From positions 2,699,137 through 2,763,136 of the forward strand of contig NZ_CP021106.3 of assembly GCF_000355765.4 (NCBI RefSeq): DNA of 64,000 nucleotides, written 5' to 3'. The notes under the pieces were generated by a model, which was given only the letters and a program-made list of their open reading frames with translations, was not told the origin of the DNA and searched no databases. This DNA comes from Nitrosospira lacus (GTDB taxonomy: Bacteria; Pseudomonadota; Gammaproteobacteria; Burkholderiales; Nitrosomonadaceae). The translations under genes were made by a program, and so were the position numbers. Below, piece by piece: positions 50,017 to 60,132 of the stretch (position 1 is the first letter of the stretch; each line of letters starts with the position of its first letter).

Positions 50017-50493
50017 TCAGCGGGCAATGGTATTGGTGCGGTGGATCTTGTTCTGGAGCTGGATAATACCGTAGAGCAATGCTTCCGCTGTTGGCGGACA
50101 GCCTGGGACATAGATATCAACCGGCACGATGCGGTCGCAACCCCGCACAACGGAATAGGAATAATGATAATAACCGCCACCGTTGGCGCAGGAACCCATG
50201 GAAATTACCCAGCGCGGCTCAGCCATCTGATCGTAAACTTTACGCAATGCAGGCGCCATTTTGTTGCACAATGTGCCGGCTACAATCATCACATCCGATT
50301 GACGCGGACTGGGCCGGAACACGATACCAAAACGATCCAGGTCATAGCGTGAGGCGCCCGCCTGCATCATTTCCACCGCACAGCACGCGAGACCAAAAGT
50401 CATCGGCCACATGGAGCCGGTTCGCCCCCAGTTGATGATGCTATCCAGGCCCGTGGTAACAAAACCTTTTTCCATTACGCCGCTAGTACTCAT
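50017..50493 (-). CDS. nuoB: NADH-quinone oxidoreductase subunit B
   Basis: 158 residues from ATG 50493. It holds the terminal [4Fe-4S] cluster N2 with the adjacent cysteines in [10 protein letters not shown], then [44 protein letters not shown]. The start is set by the family pattern ([17 protein letters not shown]). Confidence 0.97.
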   Translation of the reverse strand: MSTSGVMEKGFVTTGLDSIINWGRTGSMWPMTFGLACCAVEMMQAGASRYDLDRFGIVFRPSPRQSDVMIVAGTLCNKMAPALRKVYDQMAEPRWVISMGSCANGGGYYHYSYSVVRGCDRIVPVDIYVPGCPPTAEALLYGIIQLQNKIHRTNTIAR

Positions 50494-50497
50494 AACA

Positions 50498-50854
50498 TTA
50501 ATCCCATTCCAGAGCACCTTTGGTCCACTCGTAAATAAAACCAACGACAAGGATGCCTAGAAAAATCATCATGGCGACAAAGCCGAACATGCCGATCTCA
50601 TTCAACACCACCGCCCATGGAAACAGGAAGGCGATTTCCAGATCGAACAGAATGAACAAGATGGCAACCAGGTAATAGCGTACGTCAAACTTCATGCGCG
50701 CATCTTCGAATGCCTCGAAACCGCACTCGTAGGGTGACAGTTTTTCGCTATCGGGTCGATTGGGCGCGAACAACCAGCCAAGCGCCATGGGCACCACACC
50801 TACAGCAAGACCAATCAGAATGAATAGCAGAATAGGAAAATAATTTTCGAGCAT
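50498..50854 (-). CDS. nuoA: NADH-quinone oxidoreductase subunit A
   Basis: 118 residues from ATG 50854 ([19 protein letters not shown]), three membrane helices. The conserved loop [42 protein letters not shown] is complete, including the quinone-loop Cys. First nuo gene; a tRNA-Leu gene lies 85 bp upstream on the same strand. Confidence 0.96.
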   Translation of the reverse strand: MLENYFPILLFILIGLAVGVVPMALGWLFAPNRPDSEKLSPYECGFEAFEDARMKFDVRYYLVAILFILFDLEIAFLFPWAVVLNEIGMFGFVAMMIFLGILVVGFIYEWTKGALEWD

Positions 50855-50939
50855 CGGTATTATCAAAAAATAAAGGACTAGAAATCAGGTTACCATTTAT
50901 GCTCTACGCATCTGTTTACCCTGATTCTCAGCCCATAAT

Positions 50940-51024
50940 TGGTGCCGACGGCGAGACTCGAACTCGCACAGCTTTCGCCACCGCCCCCTCAAGACGGCGT
51001 GTCTACCAATTTCACCACGTCGGC
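50940..51024 (-). tRNA. tRNA-Leu (anticodon GAG)
   Basis: On the minus strand the sequence begins GCCGACG, has the leucine-type D arm (TGGTGAAATTGGTAGACAC), an anticodon stem CCGTC/GGCGG with loop TTGAGGG (anticodon GAG), a long variable arm, the T arm with GTTCGAGTC, and ends CGTCGGC-A-CCA with CCA encoded. 85 nt. Lies between secG and nuoA, a common arrangement in beta- and gammaproteobacteria. Confidence 0.97.
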
Positions 51025-51106
51025 GACTTAGCTTGAGTTCTAGTCAGAGGCGTAATTCTGTTAGAACGTAGCTTTAATTAATTGTTCAATTAACTCATCA
51101 GAAAAG

Positions 51107-51457
51107 TTATTTTGGTATTTCTGTGGCCTTGGAAGCTTCGCCTTCAGCGGGAGCTGCCGGGGCCGGCTGTACCGGCTTGGCTGATTGAACCGGCACCGCT
51201 TTGTCCATAACCCCGCCCCCTTCGGTCTTGTGGCTGGAAAGATAGGTAAGCCCGAGACTGGTGATGAAAAACACTGCTGCCAGCGCCCCTGTCGTCCTGC
51301 TTAGAAAATTTGCGGAGCCGCTGGCGCCAAATAAACTCCCCGACGAGCCGCTGCCAAAAGCGGCTCCCATATCGGCACCTTTACCATGTTGCAACAAAAC
51401 CAGAACAATTACCGTAATGGCCGATAGTACATGTACTACCCAAATGAGTGTTTCCAA
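51107..51457 (-). CDS. secG: Preprotein translocase subunit SecG
   Basis: 116 residues, two membrane helices (about 3-20 and 55-75) linked by the typical glycine/serine-rich loop (GKGADMGAAFGSGSSGSLFGASGSANFLSR). The start is a TTG (51457) with GGAGTAGG ahead; no ATG fits. The C-terminal tail is longer than in E. coli and rich in Pro/Ala. Follows tpiA by 18 bp. Confidence 0.92.
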   Translation of the reverse strand: METLIWVVHVLSAITVIVLVLLQHGKGADMGAAFGSGSSGSLFGASGSANFLSRTTGALAAVFFITSLGLTYLSSHKTEGGGVMDKAVPVQSAKPVQPAPAAPAEGEASKATEIPK

Positions 51458-51475
51458 CGCCTACTCCAAAATGAG

Positions 51476-52240
51476 TTAATTATTTGCCGCCCGGCAGATC
51501 GCGATGAATTCATCGGCAACAAGCGAGGCGCCACCAATCAATCCCCCGTCAATATCCGGCATGGCGAATAGCTCCTCGGCGTTATTTGCCTTGACACTGC
51601 CGCCATAAAGAATCTTCAGACCTGCAGCCACTTCGGGACTGTGAGCGGCGATCCTATCGCGAATAAAAGCATGCACCTCCTGGGCCTGGCCGGGCGTGGC
51701 GGTTTTCCCGGTCCCTATAGCCCATACCGGCTCATAGGCCAATACCGATTTGGCCAGCGCATTGATACCCACCGATTCAATTATCGTGTCCAGTTGCTCC
51801 GCCACCACTTTCTCGGTAATGGCAGCCTCGCGCTGATCCAGCGTTTCACCCACACATAGGATGGGGATCAAGCCGGCCACCTGGGCCGCTTTGAACTTGA
51901 GCGCCACCGTATGACTATCTTCACCATACAATGCGCGCCGTTCCGAATGACCAGCAATGACATAATGACAGCCGAAGTCCATCAACATGGCGGCCGACAC
52001 CTCGCCCGTATAAGCGCCTTTGTCATGCTGGCTTACATTCTGGGCACCCCACTGGATATGCGTGTCCCGGAGCAATGTTTGCGCCTGGTAGAGGTAAGGA
52101 TAAGGCACACATACCGCGAAACCGGCTTTATGCAGCGCCGCCGTCCCGGCAACGATTGCGCCCAGCAAGTCCCGATTCTGTACCATTCCGCCATGCATTT
52201 TCCAGTTGCCCGCAACCAGTTTCGAACGCATAGCCATCAT
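51476..52240 (-). CDS. tpiA: Triosephosphate isomerase
   Basis: About 254 residues. Interconverts dihydroxyacetone phosphate and glyceraldehyde-3-phosphate (Calvin cycle and glycolysis). Shows LVAGNWKMHGG (catalytic Lys), VIAGHSERR (catalytic His), AYEPVWAIGTGKTATP (catalytic Glu and mobile loop) and ILYGGSVKANNA. Several tandem starts are possible (52243 GTG, 52240, 52237 and 52231 ATG); AAAGG is just upstream of them. Confidence 0.96.
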   Translation of the reverse strand: MMAMRSKLVAGNWKMHGGMVQNRDLLGAIVAGTAALHKAGFAVCVPYPYLYQAQTLLRDTHIQWGAQNVSQHDKGAYTGEVSAAMLMDFGCHYVIAGHSERRALYGEDSHTVALKFKAAQVAGLIPILCVGETLDQREAAITEKVVAEQLDTIIESVGINALAKSVLAYEPVWAIGTGKTATPGQAQEVHAFIRDRIAAHSPEVAAGLKILYGGSVKANNAEELFAMPDIDGGLIGGASLVADEFIAICRAANN

Positions 52241-52406
52241 CACCGCCTTTGTCCTTGAAAGCTGCGAATGTTACCTGTGAATGGGTACCGGGTCAATCAG
52301 GGGACAGGGGATATTGCCTGGAATAAAGGCTCGAAAATACTAAAAACGTGGATGAGAATAGAATAACCGGGATGCAGGGTGTTGATCCCTTTTGATTCGC
52401 TCGATA

Positions 52407-52443
52407 TTCACCTTTTATTTGGGTGAGTCCTCCGGATTCAGGT
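52407..52443. repeat. Intergenic repeat element, partial copy D (pstB 3' end)
   Basis: TTCACC-loop-GGGTGAGT hairpin followed by CC and CGGATTCAGGTT, matching the right half of the copy at 15950. The left end is not recognisable. The right end touches the pstB stop codon. Confidence 0.5.
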
Positions 52444-53253
52444 TTAACCAAAACGACCGGTAATATAATCTTCCGTCTGTTTATTTTTGGGTTTGATGAA
52501 AATGGTGTCGGTAACATCAAATTCGATAATCTCGCCCAGATACATATAGGCCGTGTAATCCGATACACGCGCCGCCTGCTGCATATTATGGGTAACGATG
52601 AGAATCGTAACCTTATCTTTCAGGTCGGCGATAAGCTCCTCAATGCTGGCGGTAGCGATAGGATCGAGCGCCGAAGTCGGTTCATCAAATAAGAGAATTT
52701 CAGGATCCGTGGCGAGCGCCCGGGCGATGCACAAACGTTGCTGCTGACCACCCGAGAGATTGTAAGCAAGCTGTTTCAAGCGATCTTTGACTTCATCCCA
52801 TAATGCTGCGTCGCGCAATGCTTCTTCCACTTTCTCATCCAACACCGCGCGCTGCCTTACTCCCCGCACCCGCAGGCCATAGGCAACATTCTCGTAGATG
52901 GATTTTGGAAATGGATTAGGTTTCTGAAATACCATGCTCACACGCATTCGTACTTCGATCGGATCCACGTTACGGGAAAGAATATTGACATTGTCGGGGT
53001 GCAAGATAATCTCGCCCACATAACGATTCCCTGGATAAAGATCGTGCATGCGGTTGAAGCAGCGAAGATAGGTGGATTTGCCACAACCTGACGGACCGAT
53101 CAATGCGGTGACCTGTTTTTCATACAGCGTCATGTTAATGTTTTTGAGCGCGTTAAATGCGCCATAATAAAAACTTAAATCCCTGACTTCGGATTTGCAT
53201 GGAATCGGTGTGACATCCACAACGGGGTTGTCTCGCGTGGAATTCTCTACCAT
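52444..53253 (-). CDS. pstB: Phosphate ABC transporter ATP-binding protein
   Basis: 269 residues. Walker [10 protein letters not shown], signature LSGGQQQR, Walker [12 protein letters not shown] and the switch His ([27 protein letters not shown]) identify PstB. It energises uptake of inorganic phosphate. Start overlaps pstA by 7 bp. phoU does not follow within the window. Confidence 0.96.
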   Translation of the reverse strand: MVENSTRDNPVVDVTPIPCKSEVRDLSFYYGAFNALKNINMTLYEKQVTALIGPSGCGKSTYLRCFNRMHDLYPGNRYVGEIILHPDNVNILSRNVDPIEVRMRVSMVFQKPNPFPKSIYENVAYGLRVRGVRQRAVLDEKVEEALRDAALWDEVKDRLKQLAYNLSGGQQQRLCIARALATDPEILLFDEPTSALDPIATASIEELIADLKDKVTILIVTHNMQQAARVSDYTAYMYLGEIIEFDVTDTIFIKPKNKQTEDYITGRFG

Positions 53254-54173
53254 TTGATATTTTTACGCATGCGATAGCGCAGGTAGATGGCGAGTGCATT
53301 CATAGTGAGCGTCATCACCACCAGAACCAGTCCCGCTGCCGCTGCATTGGCCTGAAATTCTTCTTCTGGCCGCGATACCCAGTTGAACATCTGGATCGGC
53401 ATCACAGTGAATGGCGCCATTAGCCATTCCAATGACAAAAATGGAAATTCCGACTTTATTGGGGACGGCGGGAGAAAGGCGATAAAAGTCAATGCGCCAA
53501 TGGTGATAATGGGCGCTGTTTCTCCGATCGCACGAGCAAGGCCGATGATGACACCCGTTAAAATACCCGCTGCGGAATAAGGAAGCAGGTGGTCAGAAAC
53601 GGTTTGCCATTTGGTTGCGCCAAGTGCATACGCGCCCTCGCGAATGGCCACAGGAATCGAACGTATGGCCTCGCGGGTTGCAACAATCACCACCGGCAGG
53701 ATCAATAATGCCAGAGCCAGGCCCGCCGACAGGATACTCTGGCCGAACCCCAATTGGTGCACGAACAGGCTCAACGCCAACAGTCCATAGATAATGGATG
53801 GCACGCCGGCCAGATTGGTCACATTAATTTCAATGATCTCGGTGATGAGATTTTTCGATGCATACTCTTCCAGATAAATGCCTGCTCCGATACCCATCGG
53901 CACGGCCGCTATCGCTGTTACCACCATGACCAGAGTGGTTCCGACCCAAGCGGATAATATACCCGCTGAACCCGCACGGCGCGAGGGGAAAGAACTAAAA
54001 AAATCCCATGACAAGCGCGGCATTCCGTCGATAAGCATGTGGGAGAATAATGCCATGAATGTCAATACCGCTATCATTAGCACAAATACCCCGATAACCA
54101 CAAAAATCAGATCCCAAAGCTTATGACGTGCAATGACGGCACGAATCTCATTTAGGTTTTTTTCATCTCTCAT
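53247..54173 (-). CDS. pstA: Phosphate ABC transporter permease PstA
   Basis: About 308 residues from ATG 54173. Six membrane helices, with the permease loop [31 protein letters not shown] and the EAA-like [30 protein letters not shown]. 102 bp after pstC. Confidence 0.94.
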   Translation of the reverse strand: MRDEKNLNEIRAVIARHKLWDLIFVVIGVFVLMIAVLTFMALFSHMLIDGMPRLSWDFFSSFPSRRAGSAGILSAWVGTTLVMVVTAIAAVPMGIGAGIYLEEYASKNLITEIIEINVTNLAGVPSIIYGLLALSLFVHQLGFGQSILSAGLALALLILPVVIVATREAIRSIPVAIREGAYALGATKWQTVSDHLLPYSAAGILTGVIIGLARAIGETAPIITIGALTFIAFLPPSPIKSEFPFLSLEWLMAPFTVMPIQMFNWVSRPEEEFQANAAAAGLVLVVMTLTMNALAIYLRYRMRKNIKW

Positions 54174-54278
54174 CAACCGGATCCGAGAAAAATCAGTGAG
54201 GTGTTTTCATTGAGGGACCGCAAATCAAGCGGCAGAATAACTGGCTGGTTAACTAAAATACGTAATTACCATAAAGAC

Positions 54279-55217
54279 TCAATAAATCTCGCGATAACGC
54301 TTGCGCAGCATGTGACCAAGAATATTGAATATGAGTGTTAATAACAGCAGGGTAAGTCCGGCGGCAAAAATGGTCTGATAGCCAATGCTGCCATGGGGCA
54401 GATCGCCCAAGCTGACCTGCACGATATAAGCAGTAATTGTAGCCGCCGGCTCCATTGGATTCCACGTGAGATTTGGCTGCATGCCAGCAGCCACGGCCAC
54501 CACCATGGTCTCTCCCACGGCACGGGAGATACCGAGAATATAGGCTGCGGCAATGCCGGAAAAAGCTGCGGGCATCACGACCCGAATGGCGGTCTGAAGT
54601 CTCGTGGCGCCCATCGCATAGGAACCTTCGCGCAGGTGCATCGGCACCGCCCGCATTGCATCTTCCGCCATGGAACTAACATAGGGAATAATCATGATGC
54701 CCATCACCAGACCGGCGGAAAGCAGACTGAAGCCGGGTAACTGAGGAAAAATTTTTTGCAGCAGGGGTGTGACGAACAGTAGCGCAAAATAACCGTAAAC
54801 CACCGTTGGCACGCCGCCCAGCAACTCAAGAAATGGCTTGGCGATTTCGCGCACCGCAAATGGCGCAAATTCCGAAAGATATATGGCGGTTATGGTCCCC
54901 ATGGGAATTGCCACCGCTAGTGCCACGGCAGAGCTTACGACCGTCCCGGAAATCAGCGGAAGTATGCCGTAGTGCGCATCGTCAAACAGCGGGGTCCATT
55001 GGGTATCGGTTAGAAAATCCCAGAGCGAAACATGTTCGAAGAATACAACCGACTCTTTGATCAGCATCACCACGATGGCTAGCGTAATTGCAACTGAAAC
55101 AAACGCCATCAGAAATAGCGTGGCTTCAATAAAACGTTCACCCAGGTGGCGACTGTAACTATACCCAAGTTTTCCGGGCTGATGAGTATCGGTGGGAGAC
55201 TGCACGGTCACAGACAA
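54279..55217 (-). CDS. pstC: Phosphate ABC transporter permease PstC
   Basis: 312 residues, six membrane helices, with LSEFAPFAVREIAKPFLELLGGVPTVVYGYFALL and REGSYAMGATRLQTAIRVVMPAAFSGIAAAYILG. The start is a TTG (55217) or the GTG at 55211, which is better spaced from GAAGG. First gene of pstCAB; no pstS binding-protein gene precedes it. Confidence 0.93.
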   Translation of the reverse strand: MSVTVQSPTDTHQPGKLGYSYSRHLGERFIEATLFLMAFVSVAITLAIVVMLIKESVVFFEHVSLWDFLTDTQWTPLFDDAHYGILPLISGTVVSSAVALAVAIPMGTITAIYLSEFAPFAVREIAKPFLELLGGVPTVVYGYFALLFVTPLLQKIFPQLPGFSLLSAGLVMGIMIIPYVSSMAEDAMRAVPMHLREGSYAMGATRLQTAIRVVMPAAFSGIAAAYILGISRAVGETMVVAVAAGMQPNLTWNPMEPAATITAYIVQVSLGDLPHGSIGYQTIFAAGLTLLLLTLIFNILGHMLRKRYREIY

Positions 55218-55270
55218 ATGCCTTCGGAAGAAGAGGGTTTCTTGAGGAGGCTAAATATTACGACGGATAT

Positions 55271-55288
55271 GTTACAGTCTCGTGACAT
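55271..55288 (-). promoter_or_regulatory. Candidate Pho box upstream of pstC
   Basis: On the minus strand TGTCAC and TGTAAC occur as direct repeats with an 11-bp period, the spacing of PhoB half-sites (CTGTCAT). It ends about 54 bp before the pstC start. Fits phosphate-starvation control; not proven. Confidence 0.5.
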
Positions 55289-55722
55289 ATAGGGATAATG
55301 CTGGCCCGCAATATCTGCTCGGGAGTTGGTGAATAAGGTCAAATCAAAGAAATAGCCAGGAGATCCATCTTTGACAAAATCCTGAATCTCCTGCCGCCCG
55401 ATCTATTATTAAAATACTCATGGCAAACGGAATTACTCCGATGGCTCAGGCTATTCACCAAATTCTCTGATTTATTTTGCAATACGTTCGATCAGCAGCA
55501 TACCGCATGAGTTTGCTGATTTGTTGAGAGACTTCAAGTCGGACTGAATATGACTCCCGTAATCGGATGCATCCGCAGTACCATTAATTCGGATACATGA
55601 TGGATCCCGGATAAGATAGGATTAACGAGAAGCAGGTAAAATCATATGTGGTCCGCTATACCGGGAAATCGCATCTGGGTTGGCAGTTTAGCTATTAAGC
55701 CAGAATACTCTGACAGGCCGAA
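55289..55722. other. 434-bp intergenic region between pstC and cycB
   Basis: AT-rich, no supported gene, no clear terminator for the hao-cyc transcripts seen. A pstS gene might have been expected here but is absent. Confidence 0.4.
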
Positions 55723-56328
55723 TCACCCCTCCTCTTCATCCTCCTCGTCGTCCTTATCCTTCTTTTCGGGCTTGAGAACCATTTTGCCTTCCTTGCGGCT
55801 GGCATTGAGGTCGGTCTCGGCGACTTCCTTGTGCACCAGGTTCTGGTGGCAGTCGATGCAGGTGGCCCCTTCGGTCTCCATCTTCTTGTGCGCGGCCTTG
55901 GCATCGGATCCGGGCGGCTGCGGGTTCTTGTGGCATTCGCGGCAGGTGTTGCTGTCCCACTTCTTCAGGTTCATGCGCGCATCGTGCGCCATGATCAGCC
56001 TGCGCTCGTTGAATTTCTCCAGCGTGGAGTAGTCGTTGGCAAATTCCAGGTACAGCTCGCGCGCCCCATCCACCACGTGCGTCGCCACCGCCAGGTGGAA
56101 GTTCTTGAAGCCCTGCGGGATGTGGCAGTCCTTGCAGCCCGGGTTGGCACCCAGGGCGCCATAGTGGGAGGAGGTCTTGAGTTCTTCCGCCGGATAGGAC
56201 ATGGAGTGGCAGCTGGTGCAGAATTCGGTGGTGGAGACGGCGGCCTCGCCGCCGAATACCACCGCCACCATGACAACCCCCAGGAGCGCACCCGTGAGCA
56301 GGGTGCCGCCCGCGCGCATTCCGGCCAT
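55723..56328 (-). CDS. cycB: Tetraheme cytochrome cM552, quinone reductase of hydroxylamine oxidation
   Basis: 201 residues, NapC/NirT family. One N-terminal membrane anchor (about 8-28), then four heme motifs CTSCH, CKDCH, CRECH and CIDCH facing the periplasm. It is thought to take electrons from cytochrome c554 and deliver them to ubiquinone. The last 25 residues are strikingly charged, ending in an acidic run (KKDKDDEEDEEEG). Its ATG overlaps the cycA stop by 4 bp (ATGA): coupled translation. Confidence 0.95.
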   Translation of the reverse strand: MAGMRAGGTLLTGALLGVVMVAVVFGGEAAVSTTEFCTSCHSMSYPAEELKTSSHYGALGANPGCKDCHIPQGFKNFHLAVATHVVDGARELYLEFANDYSTLEKFNERRLIMAHDARMNLKKWDSNTCRECHKNPQPPGSDAKAAHKKMETEGATCIDCHQNLVHKEVAETDLNASRKEGKMVLKPEKKDKDDEEDEEEG

Positions 56329-57035
56329 CAGTCCTCCGAACCTTTCACGCCCACTTTGGCCTTGGACTGGAAGTCGTCATGGTACTTGAACTTCGGCTCG
56401 CCTTCAAAGGTGCCGTCCAGTTTGTAGTGCTCGTGCATGGCCTTGGTGTCCTTGACGTATTTGTTGAAGTCAAAGGTGTATTTCTTGTCCACTTCCGGGG
56501 TGAACGGGGTGTACGGTTCCTTGGCGCCCTTCCACGGCGAGCCCTTGTAGTTCAGGTGGCAGGCGTTGCAGGATTCTTCAAAGGCGAAGTCCTGCCCGGC
56601 ATCGGCCAGGGTCGAACGCGGCGCGGTCTTCTTCGATTTCTCGTAGGCCGCTCCCGCCTTGCGGTGGATGCCGCGATACTTGGCACCCGGCCCGTGACAG
56701 GATTCGCAGCCCACGCCGCTGGTGAATTTGTTGGGGTCGTCTATGGTGTAGCCGCCTTCCTTGCCCCAGCCGTCAACGTGGCAGCCTACGCAGTCCTTGT
56801 CCTTGGTGTAGTCCTTCTTGGGGTCCAGCTTGGCCTTTTTCTTGGCCTCGGCCTTGGTGTTGGGCTTGAGCGAGTCCATGGCCTTGGCGTGAGCGGTCTC
56901 GCCCCATGATTCGGCCTGGCTCTTGTGACAGGAACTGCACTTCTTGCGGCCTTCAAACGATTGTGCGGTGGCGCTGCCGGATAGCAGCGCAAACATGGCT
57001 GCGGCAGCCAGGGCAAATGTCAGGGAATGGCGCAT
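56328..57035 (-). CDS. cycA: Cytochrome c554 (tetraheme)
   Basis: 235 residues, signal peptide 1-24 (ending ATAQ). Four heme motifs: CSSCH, CVGCH, CESCH and CNACH. Accepts electrons from HAO in the periplasm and passes them on. Good GGAGAAAACC leader before ATG 57035. It has its own promoter region (57036-57259), containing a block nearly identical to one upstream of haoA. Confidence 0.96.
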   Translation of the reverse strand: MRHSLTFALAAAAMFALLSGSATAQSFEGRKKCSSCHKSQAESWGETAHAKAMDSLKPNTKAEAKKKAKLDPKKDYTKDKDCVGCHVDGWGKEGGYTIDDPNKFTSGVGCESCHGPGAKYRGIHRKAGAAYEKSKKTAPRSTLADAGQDFAFEESCNACHLNYKGSPWKGAKEPYTPFTPEVDKKYTFDFNKYVKDTKAMHEHYKLDGTFEGEPKFKYHDDFQSKAKVGVKGSED

Positions 57036-57123
57036 GGTTTTCTCCTTCGGGGCAAGTATATCCGTTGATAGCTGTTGTTATGTTATAAAAAACCCAGTGA
57101 TGTCCATACTGTATTTTATGACG

Positions 57124-57185
57124 GTACTTTATCGCTGGTTGATGTAAACGGGTAGCACCAGTACCATGACTCTTTGTGGTACCAC
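57124..57185. promoter_or_regulatory. Conserved 62-bp upstream block of cycA (copy 2)
   Basis: Matches 60283-60344 upstream of haoA at 53 of 62 positions. Contains the shared cores GTACTTTATC, ATGTAAAC, GGTAGCACCAGT, ACTCTTT and TGGTACCAC (plus-strand reading). About 90 bp upstream of the cycA start. Likely a regulator site or common promoter. Confidence 0.65.
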
Positions 57186-57227
57186 TGGTACCGCTGCGGG
57201 AGTCTCATCCGTCAACCAGCCCCCGGA

Positions 57228-57271
57228 TGGCGGGCTGCCCGCTGACGGGGCGGCCCGCCTCAGGAGGCGGG
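57228..57271 (-). terminator. Paired GC hairpins at the end of haoB
   Basis: CCCGCCT-CCTG-AGGCGGG spans the haoB stop (57254-57271) and is followed on the minus strand by a second GC hairpin (GCGG-GCTGC-CCGC, 57230-57242). No T-run, so partial termination or mRNA-end protection between haoAB and cycAB. Confidence 0.4.
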
Positions 57272-58426
57272 TGAGAGTGCGGGCGGGGCAGCAGGCGCGG
57301 GTGTCGCCGGTGATGAAGCGTCAGCATCGAGGGTGCCGGCGGATGTGTCGGCGGGTGCGGCTGCGGTGTCGCCGGTCGAGGGGATTTTGTAGACCCAGTA
57401 GCCGCCCTGCTGGTAGATGAGTTGCAGGACGGTGAGGTCCAGCGGCATGGAATTGGTGAAGGGCAGCATCTGGGCCAGGAGGGTGTTGCCGCTTTTATCA
57501 TCGCGCAGGAAGTAGCCGCGCACCATGCTGTCGGAGAGGGATTGCAGGGTGTAGGTGGCGAAGTTGTTTTCCTGCATCCATTTCTTGAGGTAGCCGATCA
57601 TGCCGTGCATGTTGCCTTCCATGGGGAAGTGCTTGTAGGTGATGTCGAATTGTTCGGGGCGCATCAGTCCCAGTTTGTAGAGGTCGGTGACGTGGATGAC
57701 GACGTAGGCTTCGCCATCCGCGCCTTTGCCCGCCAGTTCGCGCAGGATGGCGGCCCCCCGGGCGGGTTCGGCGATGAGGGCGTCGGCAAAGCGCTGGAAG
57801 TTGCGGCGCTCGTCGGCCGAGGCCGGCGCCCCCCAGAATTGGTCTTCCTGGTGGCGGATGGAGTCGCTGTAGGGCTGCCAGGGGGCGGGGATGATGAGGG
57901 GTTCGCCCAGGTGGGCGGTGAACAGGGTGTCGCGCCCGGTCAGCAGTTTGAGCTGGCGCGAGGTGTCCCACCAGGCCAGGATGCGCGCGTCCTGGCCCGC
58001 ATATTTGTCGATGGCGGCGGCCAGCGCGGTCAGTTCGGAGAGTTTGCTGTCGAGGGAGATGAGCAGTTCGCTGCTGCGGTTTTCCCAGCTGATGAGGATG
58101 GGAGCCATCGCGCCGCGCCGCGCGGTGGTGGCCAGGGCGACGGGGTCGTTCACGCCCTCGGCGTGGATTTCATACTGGGCGACGGTGAGGTCCGGCCAGG
58201 GGTCGAGGCCCAGTTGGCTGAATTGGGCGATGCCGCCTTCCTTGACCTGGGTATAGCGGTAGGGGGCGGGCGCCGGGTTGAACCAGAGCCAGGCAAACCA
58301 GGCGAGTAAAAGCAATCCTCCCGTCACCAGGAGGATGCCCAGTGACGGGAGGAGTTTAGTTCCCAGTCCGCCCCGCGCCGGCTGGGCGCGGGAGGGGGAG
58401 GGAGTCGAGGCGGATGAGGCGGTCAA
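57260..58426 (-). CDS. haoB: HaoB, conserved partner protein of HAO
   Basis: 388 residues. One membrane helix near the N-terminus (about 24-49), then a large periplasmic domain without heme motifs, and a Pro/Ala/Ser/Thr-rich C-terminal tail. Found next to haoA in betaproteobacterial ammonia oxidisers; function not established. ATG overlaps the haoA stop (ATGA). The GC content is locally very high. Confidence 0.9.
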   Translation of the reverse strand: MTASSASTPSPSRAQPARGGLGTKLLPSLGILLVTGGLLLLAWFAWLWFNPAPAPYRYTQVKEGGIAQFSQLGLDPWPDLTVAQYEIHAEGVNDPVALATTARRGAMAPILISWENRSSELLISLDSKLSELTALAAAIDKYAGQDARILAWWDTSRQLKLLTGRDTLFTAHLGEPLIIPAPWQPYSDSIRHQEDQFWGAPASADERRNFQRFADALIAEPARGAAILRELAGKGADGEAYVVIHVTDLYKLGLMRPEQFDITYKHFPMEGNMHGMIGYLKKWMQENNFATYTLQSLSDSMVRGYFLRDDKSGNTLLAQMLPFTNSMPLDLTVLQLIYQQGGYWVYKIPSTGDTAAAPADTSAGTLDADASSPATPAPAAPPALSPAS

Positions 58427-60132
58427 TGCCCGCTTTTTTCGCGCCGGCGCCAGCCAGCCAGCGCGAGGGTGCCAGCCAGCAGCATGCCGCCGCCCAGGCC
58501 GCCCAGCGAGAGCTTGTCATCCTTGCTGTCGAGGTCCAGCAGGCTGGTGCGGCGTGATTCCATCTTGGCTACCCGGGCCTGCAGCGCCGCCATTTCGCGT
58601 ATCTTGGTGTTTTCGTCCATGATTTCGACGTAGGCGCGGTTCATCGGGCCCCACCCTTCGGTGTAGGTCCAGCCGCCCGGGTTGACGTGGGCCAGGCCTA
58701 CGTGCAGTTTGGGCAGGTCGTTTTCTCCCATTTCCAGCGCCTTGAGTTCGATCGCCGCGGGGTTGTTGTCCTTGGACCAGTAGAGCTGGGTGAAGCCGGC
58801 GAACATTTCCTTGTCCGGTGCCATCGGCGCCGGACGGTTGGTCTTCTGTCCGGTGAGCAGGCCGTCCTTGTAGAGGTTCTCGGCGACTGCATGCGCTTCC
58901 TTGAATTTGGCCAGGCCGTGCAGGGTGCCTTTGTCCATGAATTCCAGGTAGGAGCGGGCAAAACGCTCGGAGTGACACTGGGTGCAGGTCTTGACCCAGG
59001 AGTCCAGCCGCGCTTCCGACCATTCGCTGTTGATGTTCTCGGCTATGCCGGGCACGGCCGGGTAGTTGGCCCAGCGTATCTTGCGCGTGACGTTGTGGCT
59101 GTACTTGCCTTCATATTCGAAGTGGCACCCCGCGCAGGTCGGGGCGGTCTGGCCACCCTTGGCGTAGGCGTCCTTGAGCGAGACTTCCCAGTTCCATTTG
59201 TCGCCCATCATCGATACGATCTTGCCGTGCTTGCTCATGGAGTAAGCTTCCCAGTTGTTGTGGTCCACCCCGCTGTGGCAGGTGGCGCACGCTTCGGGCT
59301 TGCGCGATTCGGCCGCGGAGAATTCGTGCCGGGTATGGCAGGAGTCGCATTTGTTCTGGTTGGTGTGGCACATGCTGCAGCCTTCGGCTATCTCGCGCTG
59401 CGGCATGGCGGCAAATACCGCAACTTCTACGTTGGCTTTCCAGTCCAGCGCATGCGAGGGACGTCCCTGCGGCCATTGCTTGTTCGGCCATACCATGGTG
59501 TCGCGCTCGGATTCGCGTTCGGCAAATTCCTGCAGGTGGCAGGTGCCGCATACGTCAGCCGTGGGCATGCGAAGGTCGGTCATGTGGTCGGCCTTCTTCT
59601 TGGTGTTGATGTCGACGTGACAGTCGATACACCCCACTTCCTTCAGCTTTTCGTTCGCGCCCAGCCGGTTCATGGAGCGAAGGTTCTTCTCCACGTCTTC
59701 CAGCTTGGCTTTCTTGTAGTAGATCGGGCTGTCCGGCTTCAGGTTGCGGATCTTGTCCAGGTTGGCATGCGTGCTCTTCTTCCACGCATTCACCCATACC
59801 GGCGATTCGTCCGTGTGACACTTGACGCATTCCTGACGCTCCGCCACTTCCTTCATCGAGGTCGGCGGCTTGTAGAAGGAGGCAGGGTCCATGTACATGC
59901 TGTACGGCACCGGCTCCCAGTACTTGGCCAGCGTCCCCCGCCCAGCCCCTTGCGCCGGGTCCTTGTAGCGCTTGGTCACCGCTTCATGCAATTCCTTGGG
60001 CGTGGCCGTTTGTTCCAGATTCAGCGCTTTGTACGTCTCTTTCGGGACGCTGGGATAGTTCGCCCATGACGACGCCGCCAGCAGCGCCCCGCATGTCAGC
60101 GTGATGAGCCTCAGCCCAAGCTTCACTACCAT
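58423..60132 (-). CDS. haoA: Hydroxylamine oxidoreductase (octaheme)
   Basis: 569 residues, exported (signal peptide 1-24, ending SSWA). It oxidises hydroxylamine in the periplasm (product NO or nitrite), feeding electrons to c554. Eight CxxCH motifs, at Cys102, 168, 195, 252, 262, 282, 333 and 383; the P460 heme is expected among them. The segment [11 protein letters not shown] (about 487-497) supplies the tyrosine that cross-links P460 in the partner subunit. A hydrophobic segment near the C-terminus ([19 protein letters not shown] then RRREK) looks like a membrane anchor. GGAGAAG precedes the ATG. Head of haoA-haoB-cycA-cycB. Confidence 0.98.
   Translation of the reverse strand: MVVKLGLRLITLTCGALLAASSWANYPSVPKETYKALNLEQTATPKELHEAVTKRYKDPAQGAGRGTLAKYWEPVPYSMYMDPASFYKPPTSMKEVAERQECVKCHTDESPVWVNAWKKSTHANLDKIRNLKPDSPIYYKKAKLEDVEKNLRSMNRLGANEKLKEVGCIDCHVDINTKKKADHMTDLRMPTADVCGTCHLQEFAERESERDTMVWPNKQWPQGRPSHALDWKANVEVAVFAAMPQREIAEGCSMCHTNQNKCDSCHTRHEFSAAESRKPEACATCHSGVDHNNWEAYSMSKHGKIVSMMGDKWNWEVSLKDAYAKGGQTAPTCAGCHFEYEGKYSHNVTRKIRWANYPAVPGIAENINSEWSEARLDSWVKTCTQCHSERFARSYLEFMDKGTLHGLAKFKEAHAVAENLYKDGLLTGQKTNRPAPMAPDKEMFAGFTQLYWSKDNNPAAIELKALEMGENDLPKLHVGLAHVNPGGWTYTEGWGPMNRAYVEIMDENTKIREMAALQARVAKMESRRTSLLDLDSKDDKLSLGGLGGGMLLAGTLALAGWRRREKSGH

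Noticed and set aside
57422-58309. Long plus-strand open frame (295 codons) across haoB
   Set aside because: It lies antisense to haoB in very GC-rich DNA; its composition (Gly/Val/Ala/Asp-rich, no motif) is that of a shadow frame.
58687-60069. 460-codon plus-strand open frame across haoA
   Set aside because: Antisense shadow of an eight-heme gene in high-GC sequence; no start signal or recognisable domain.
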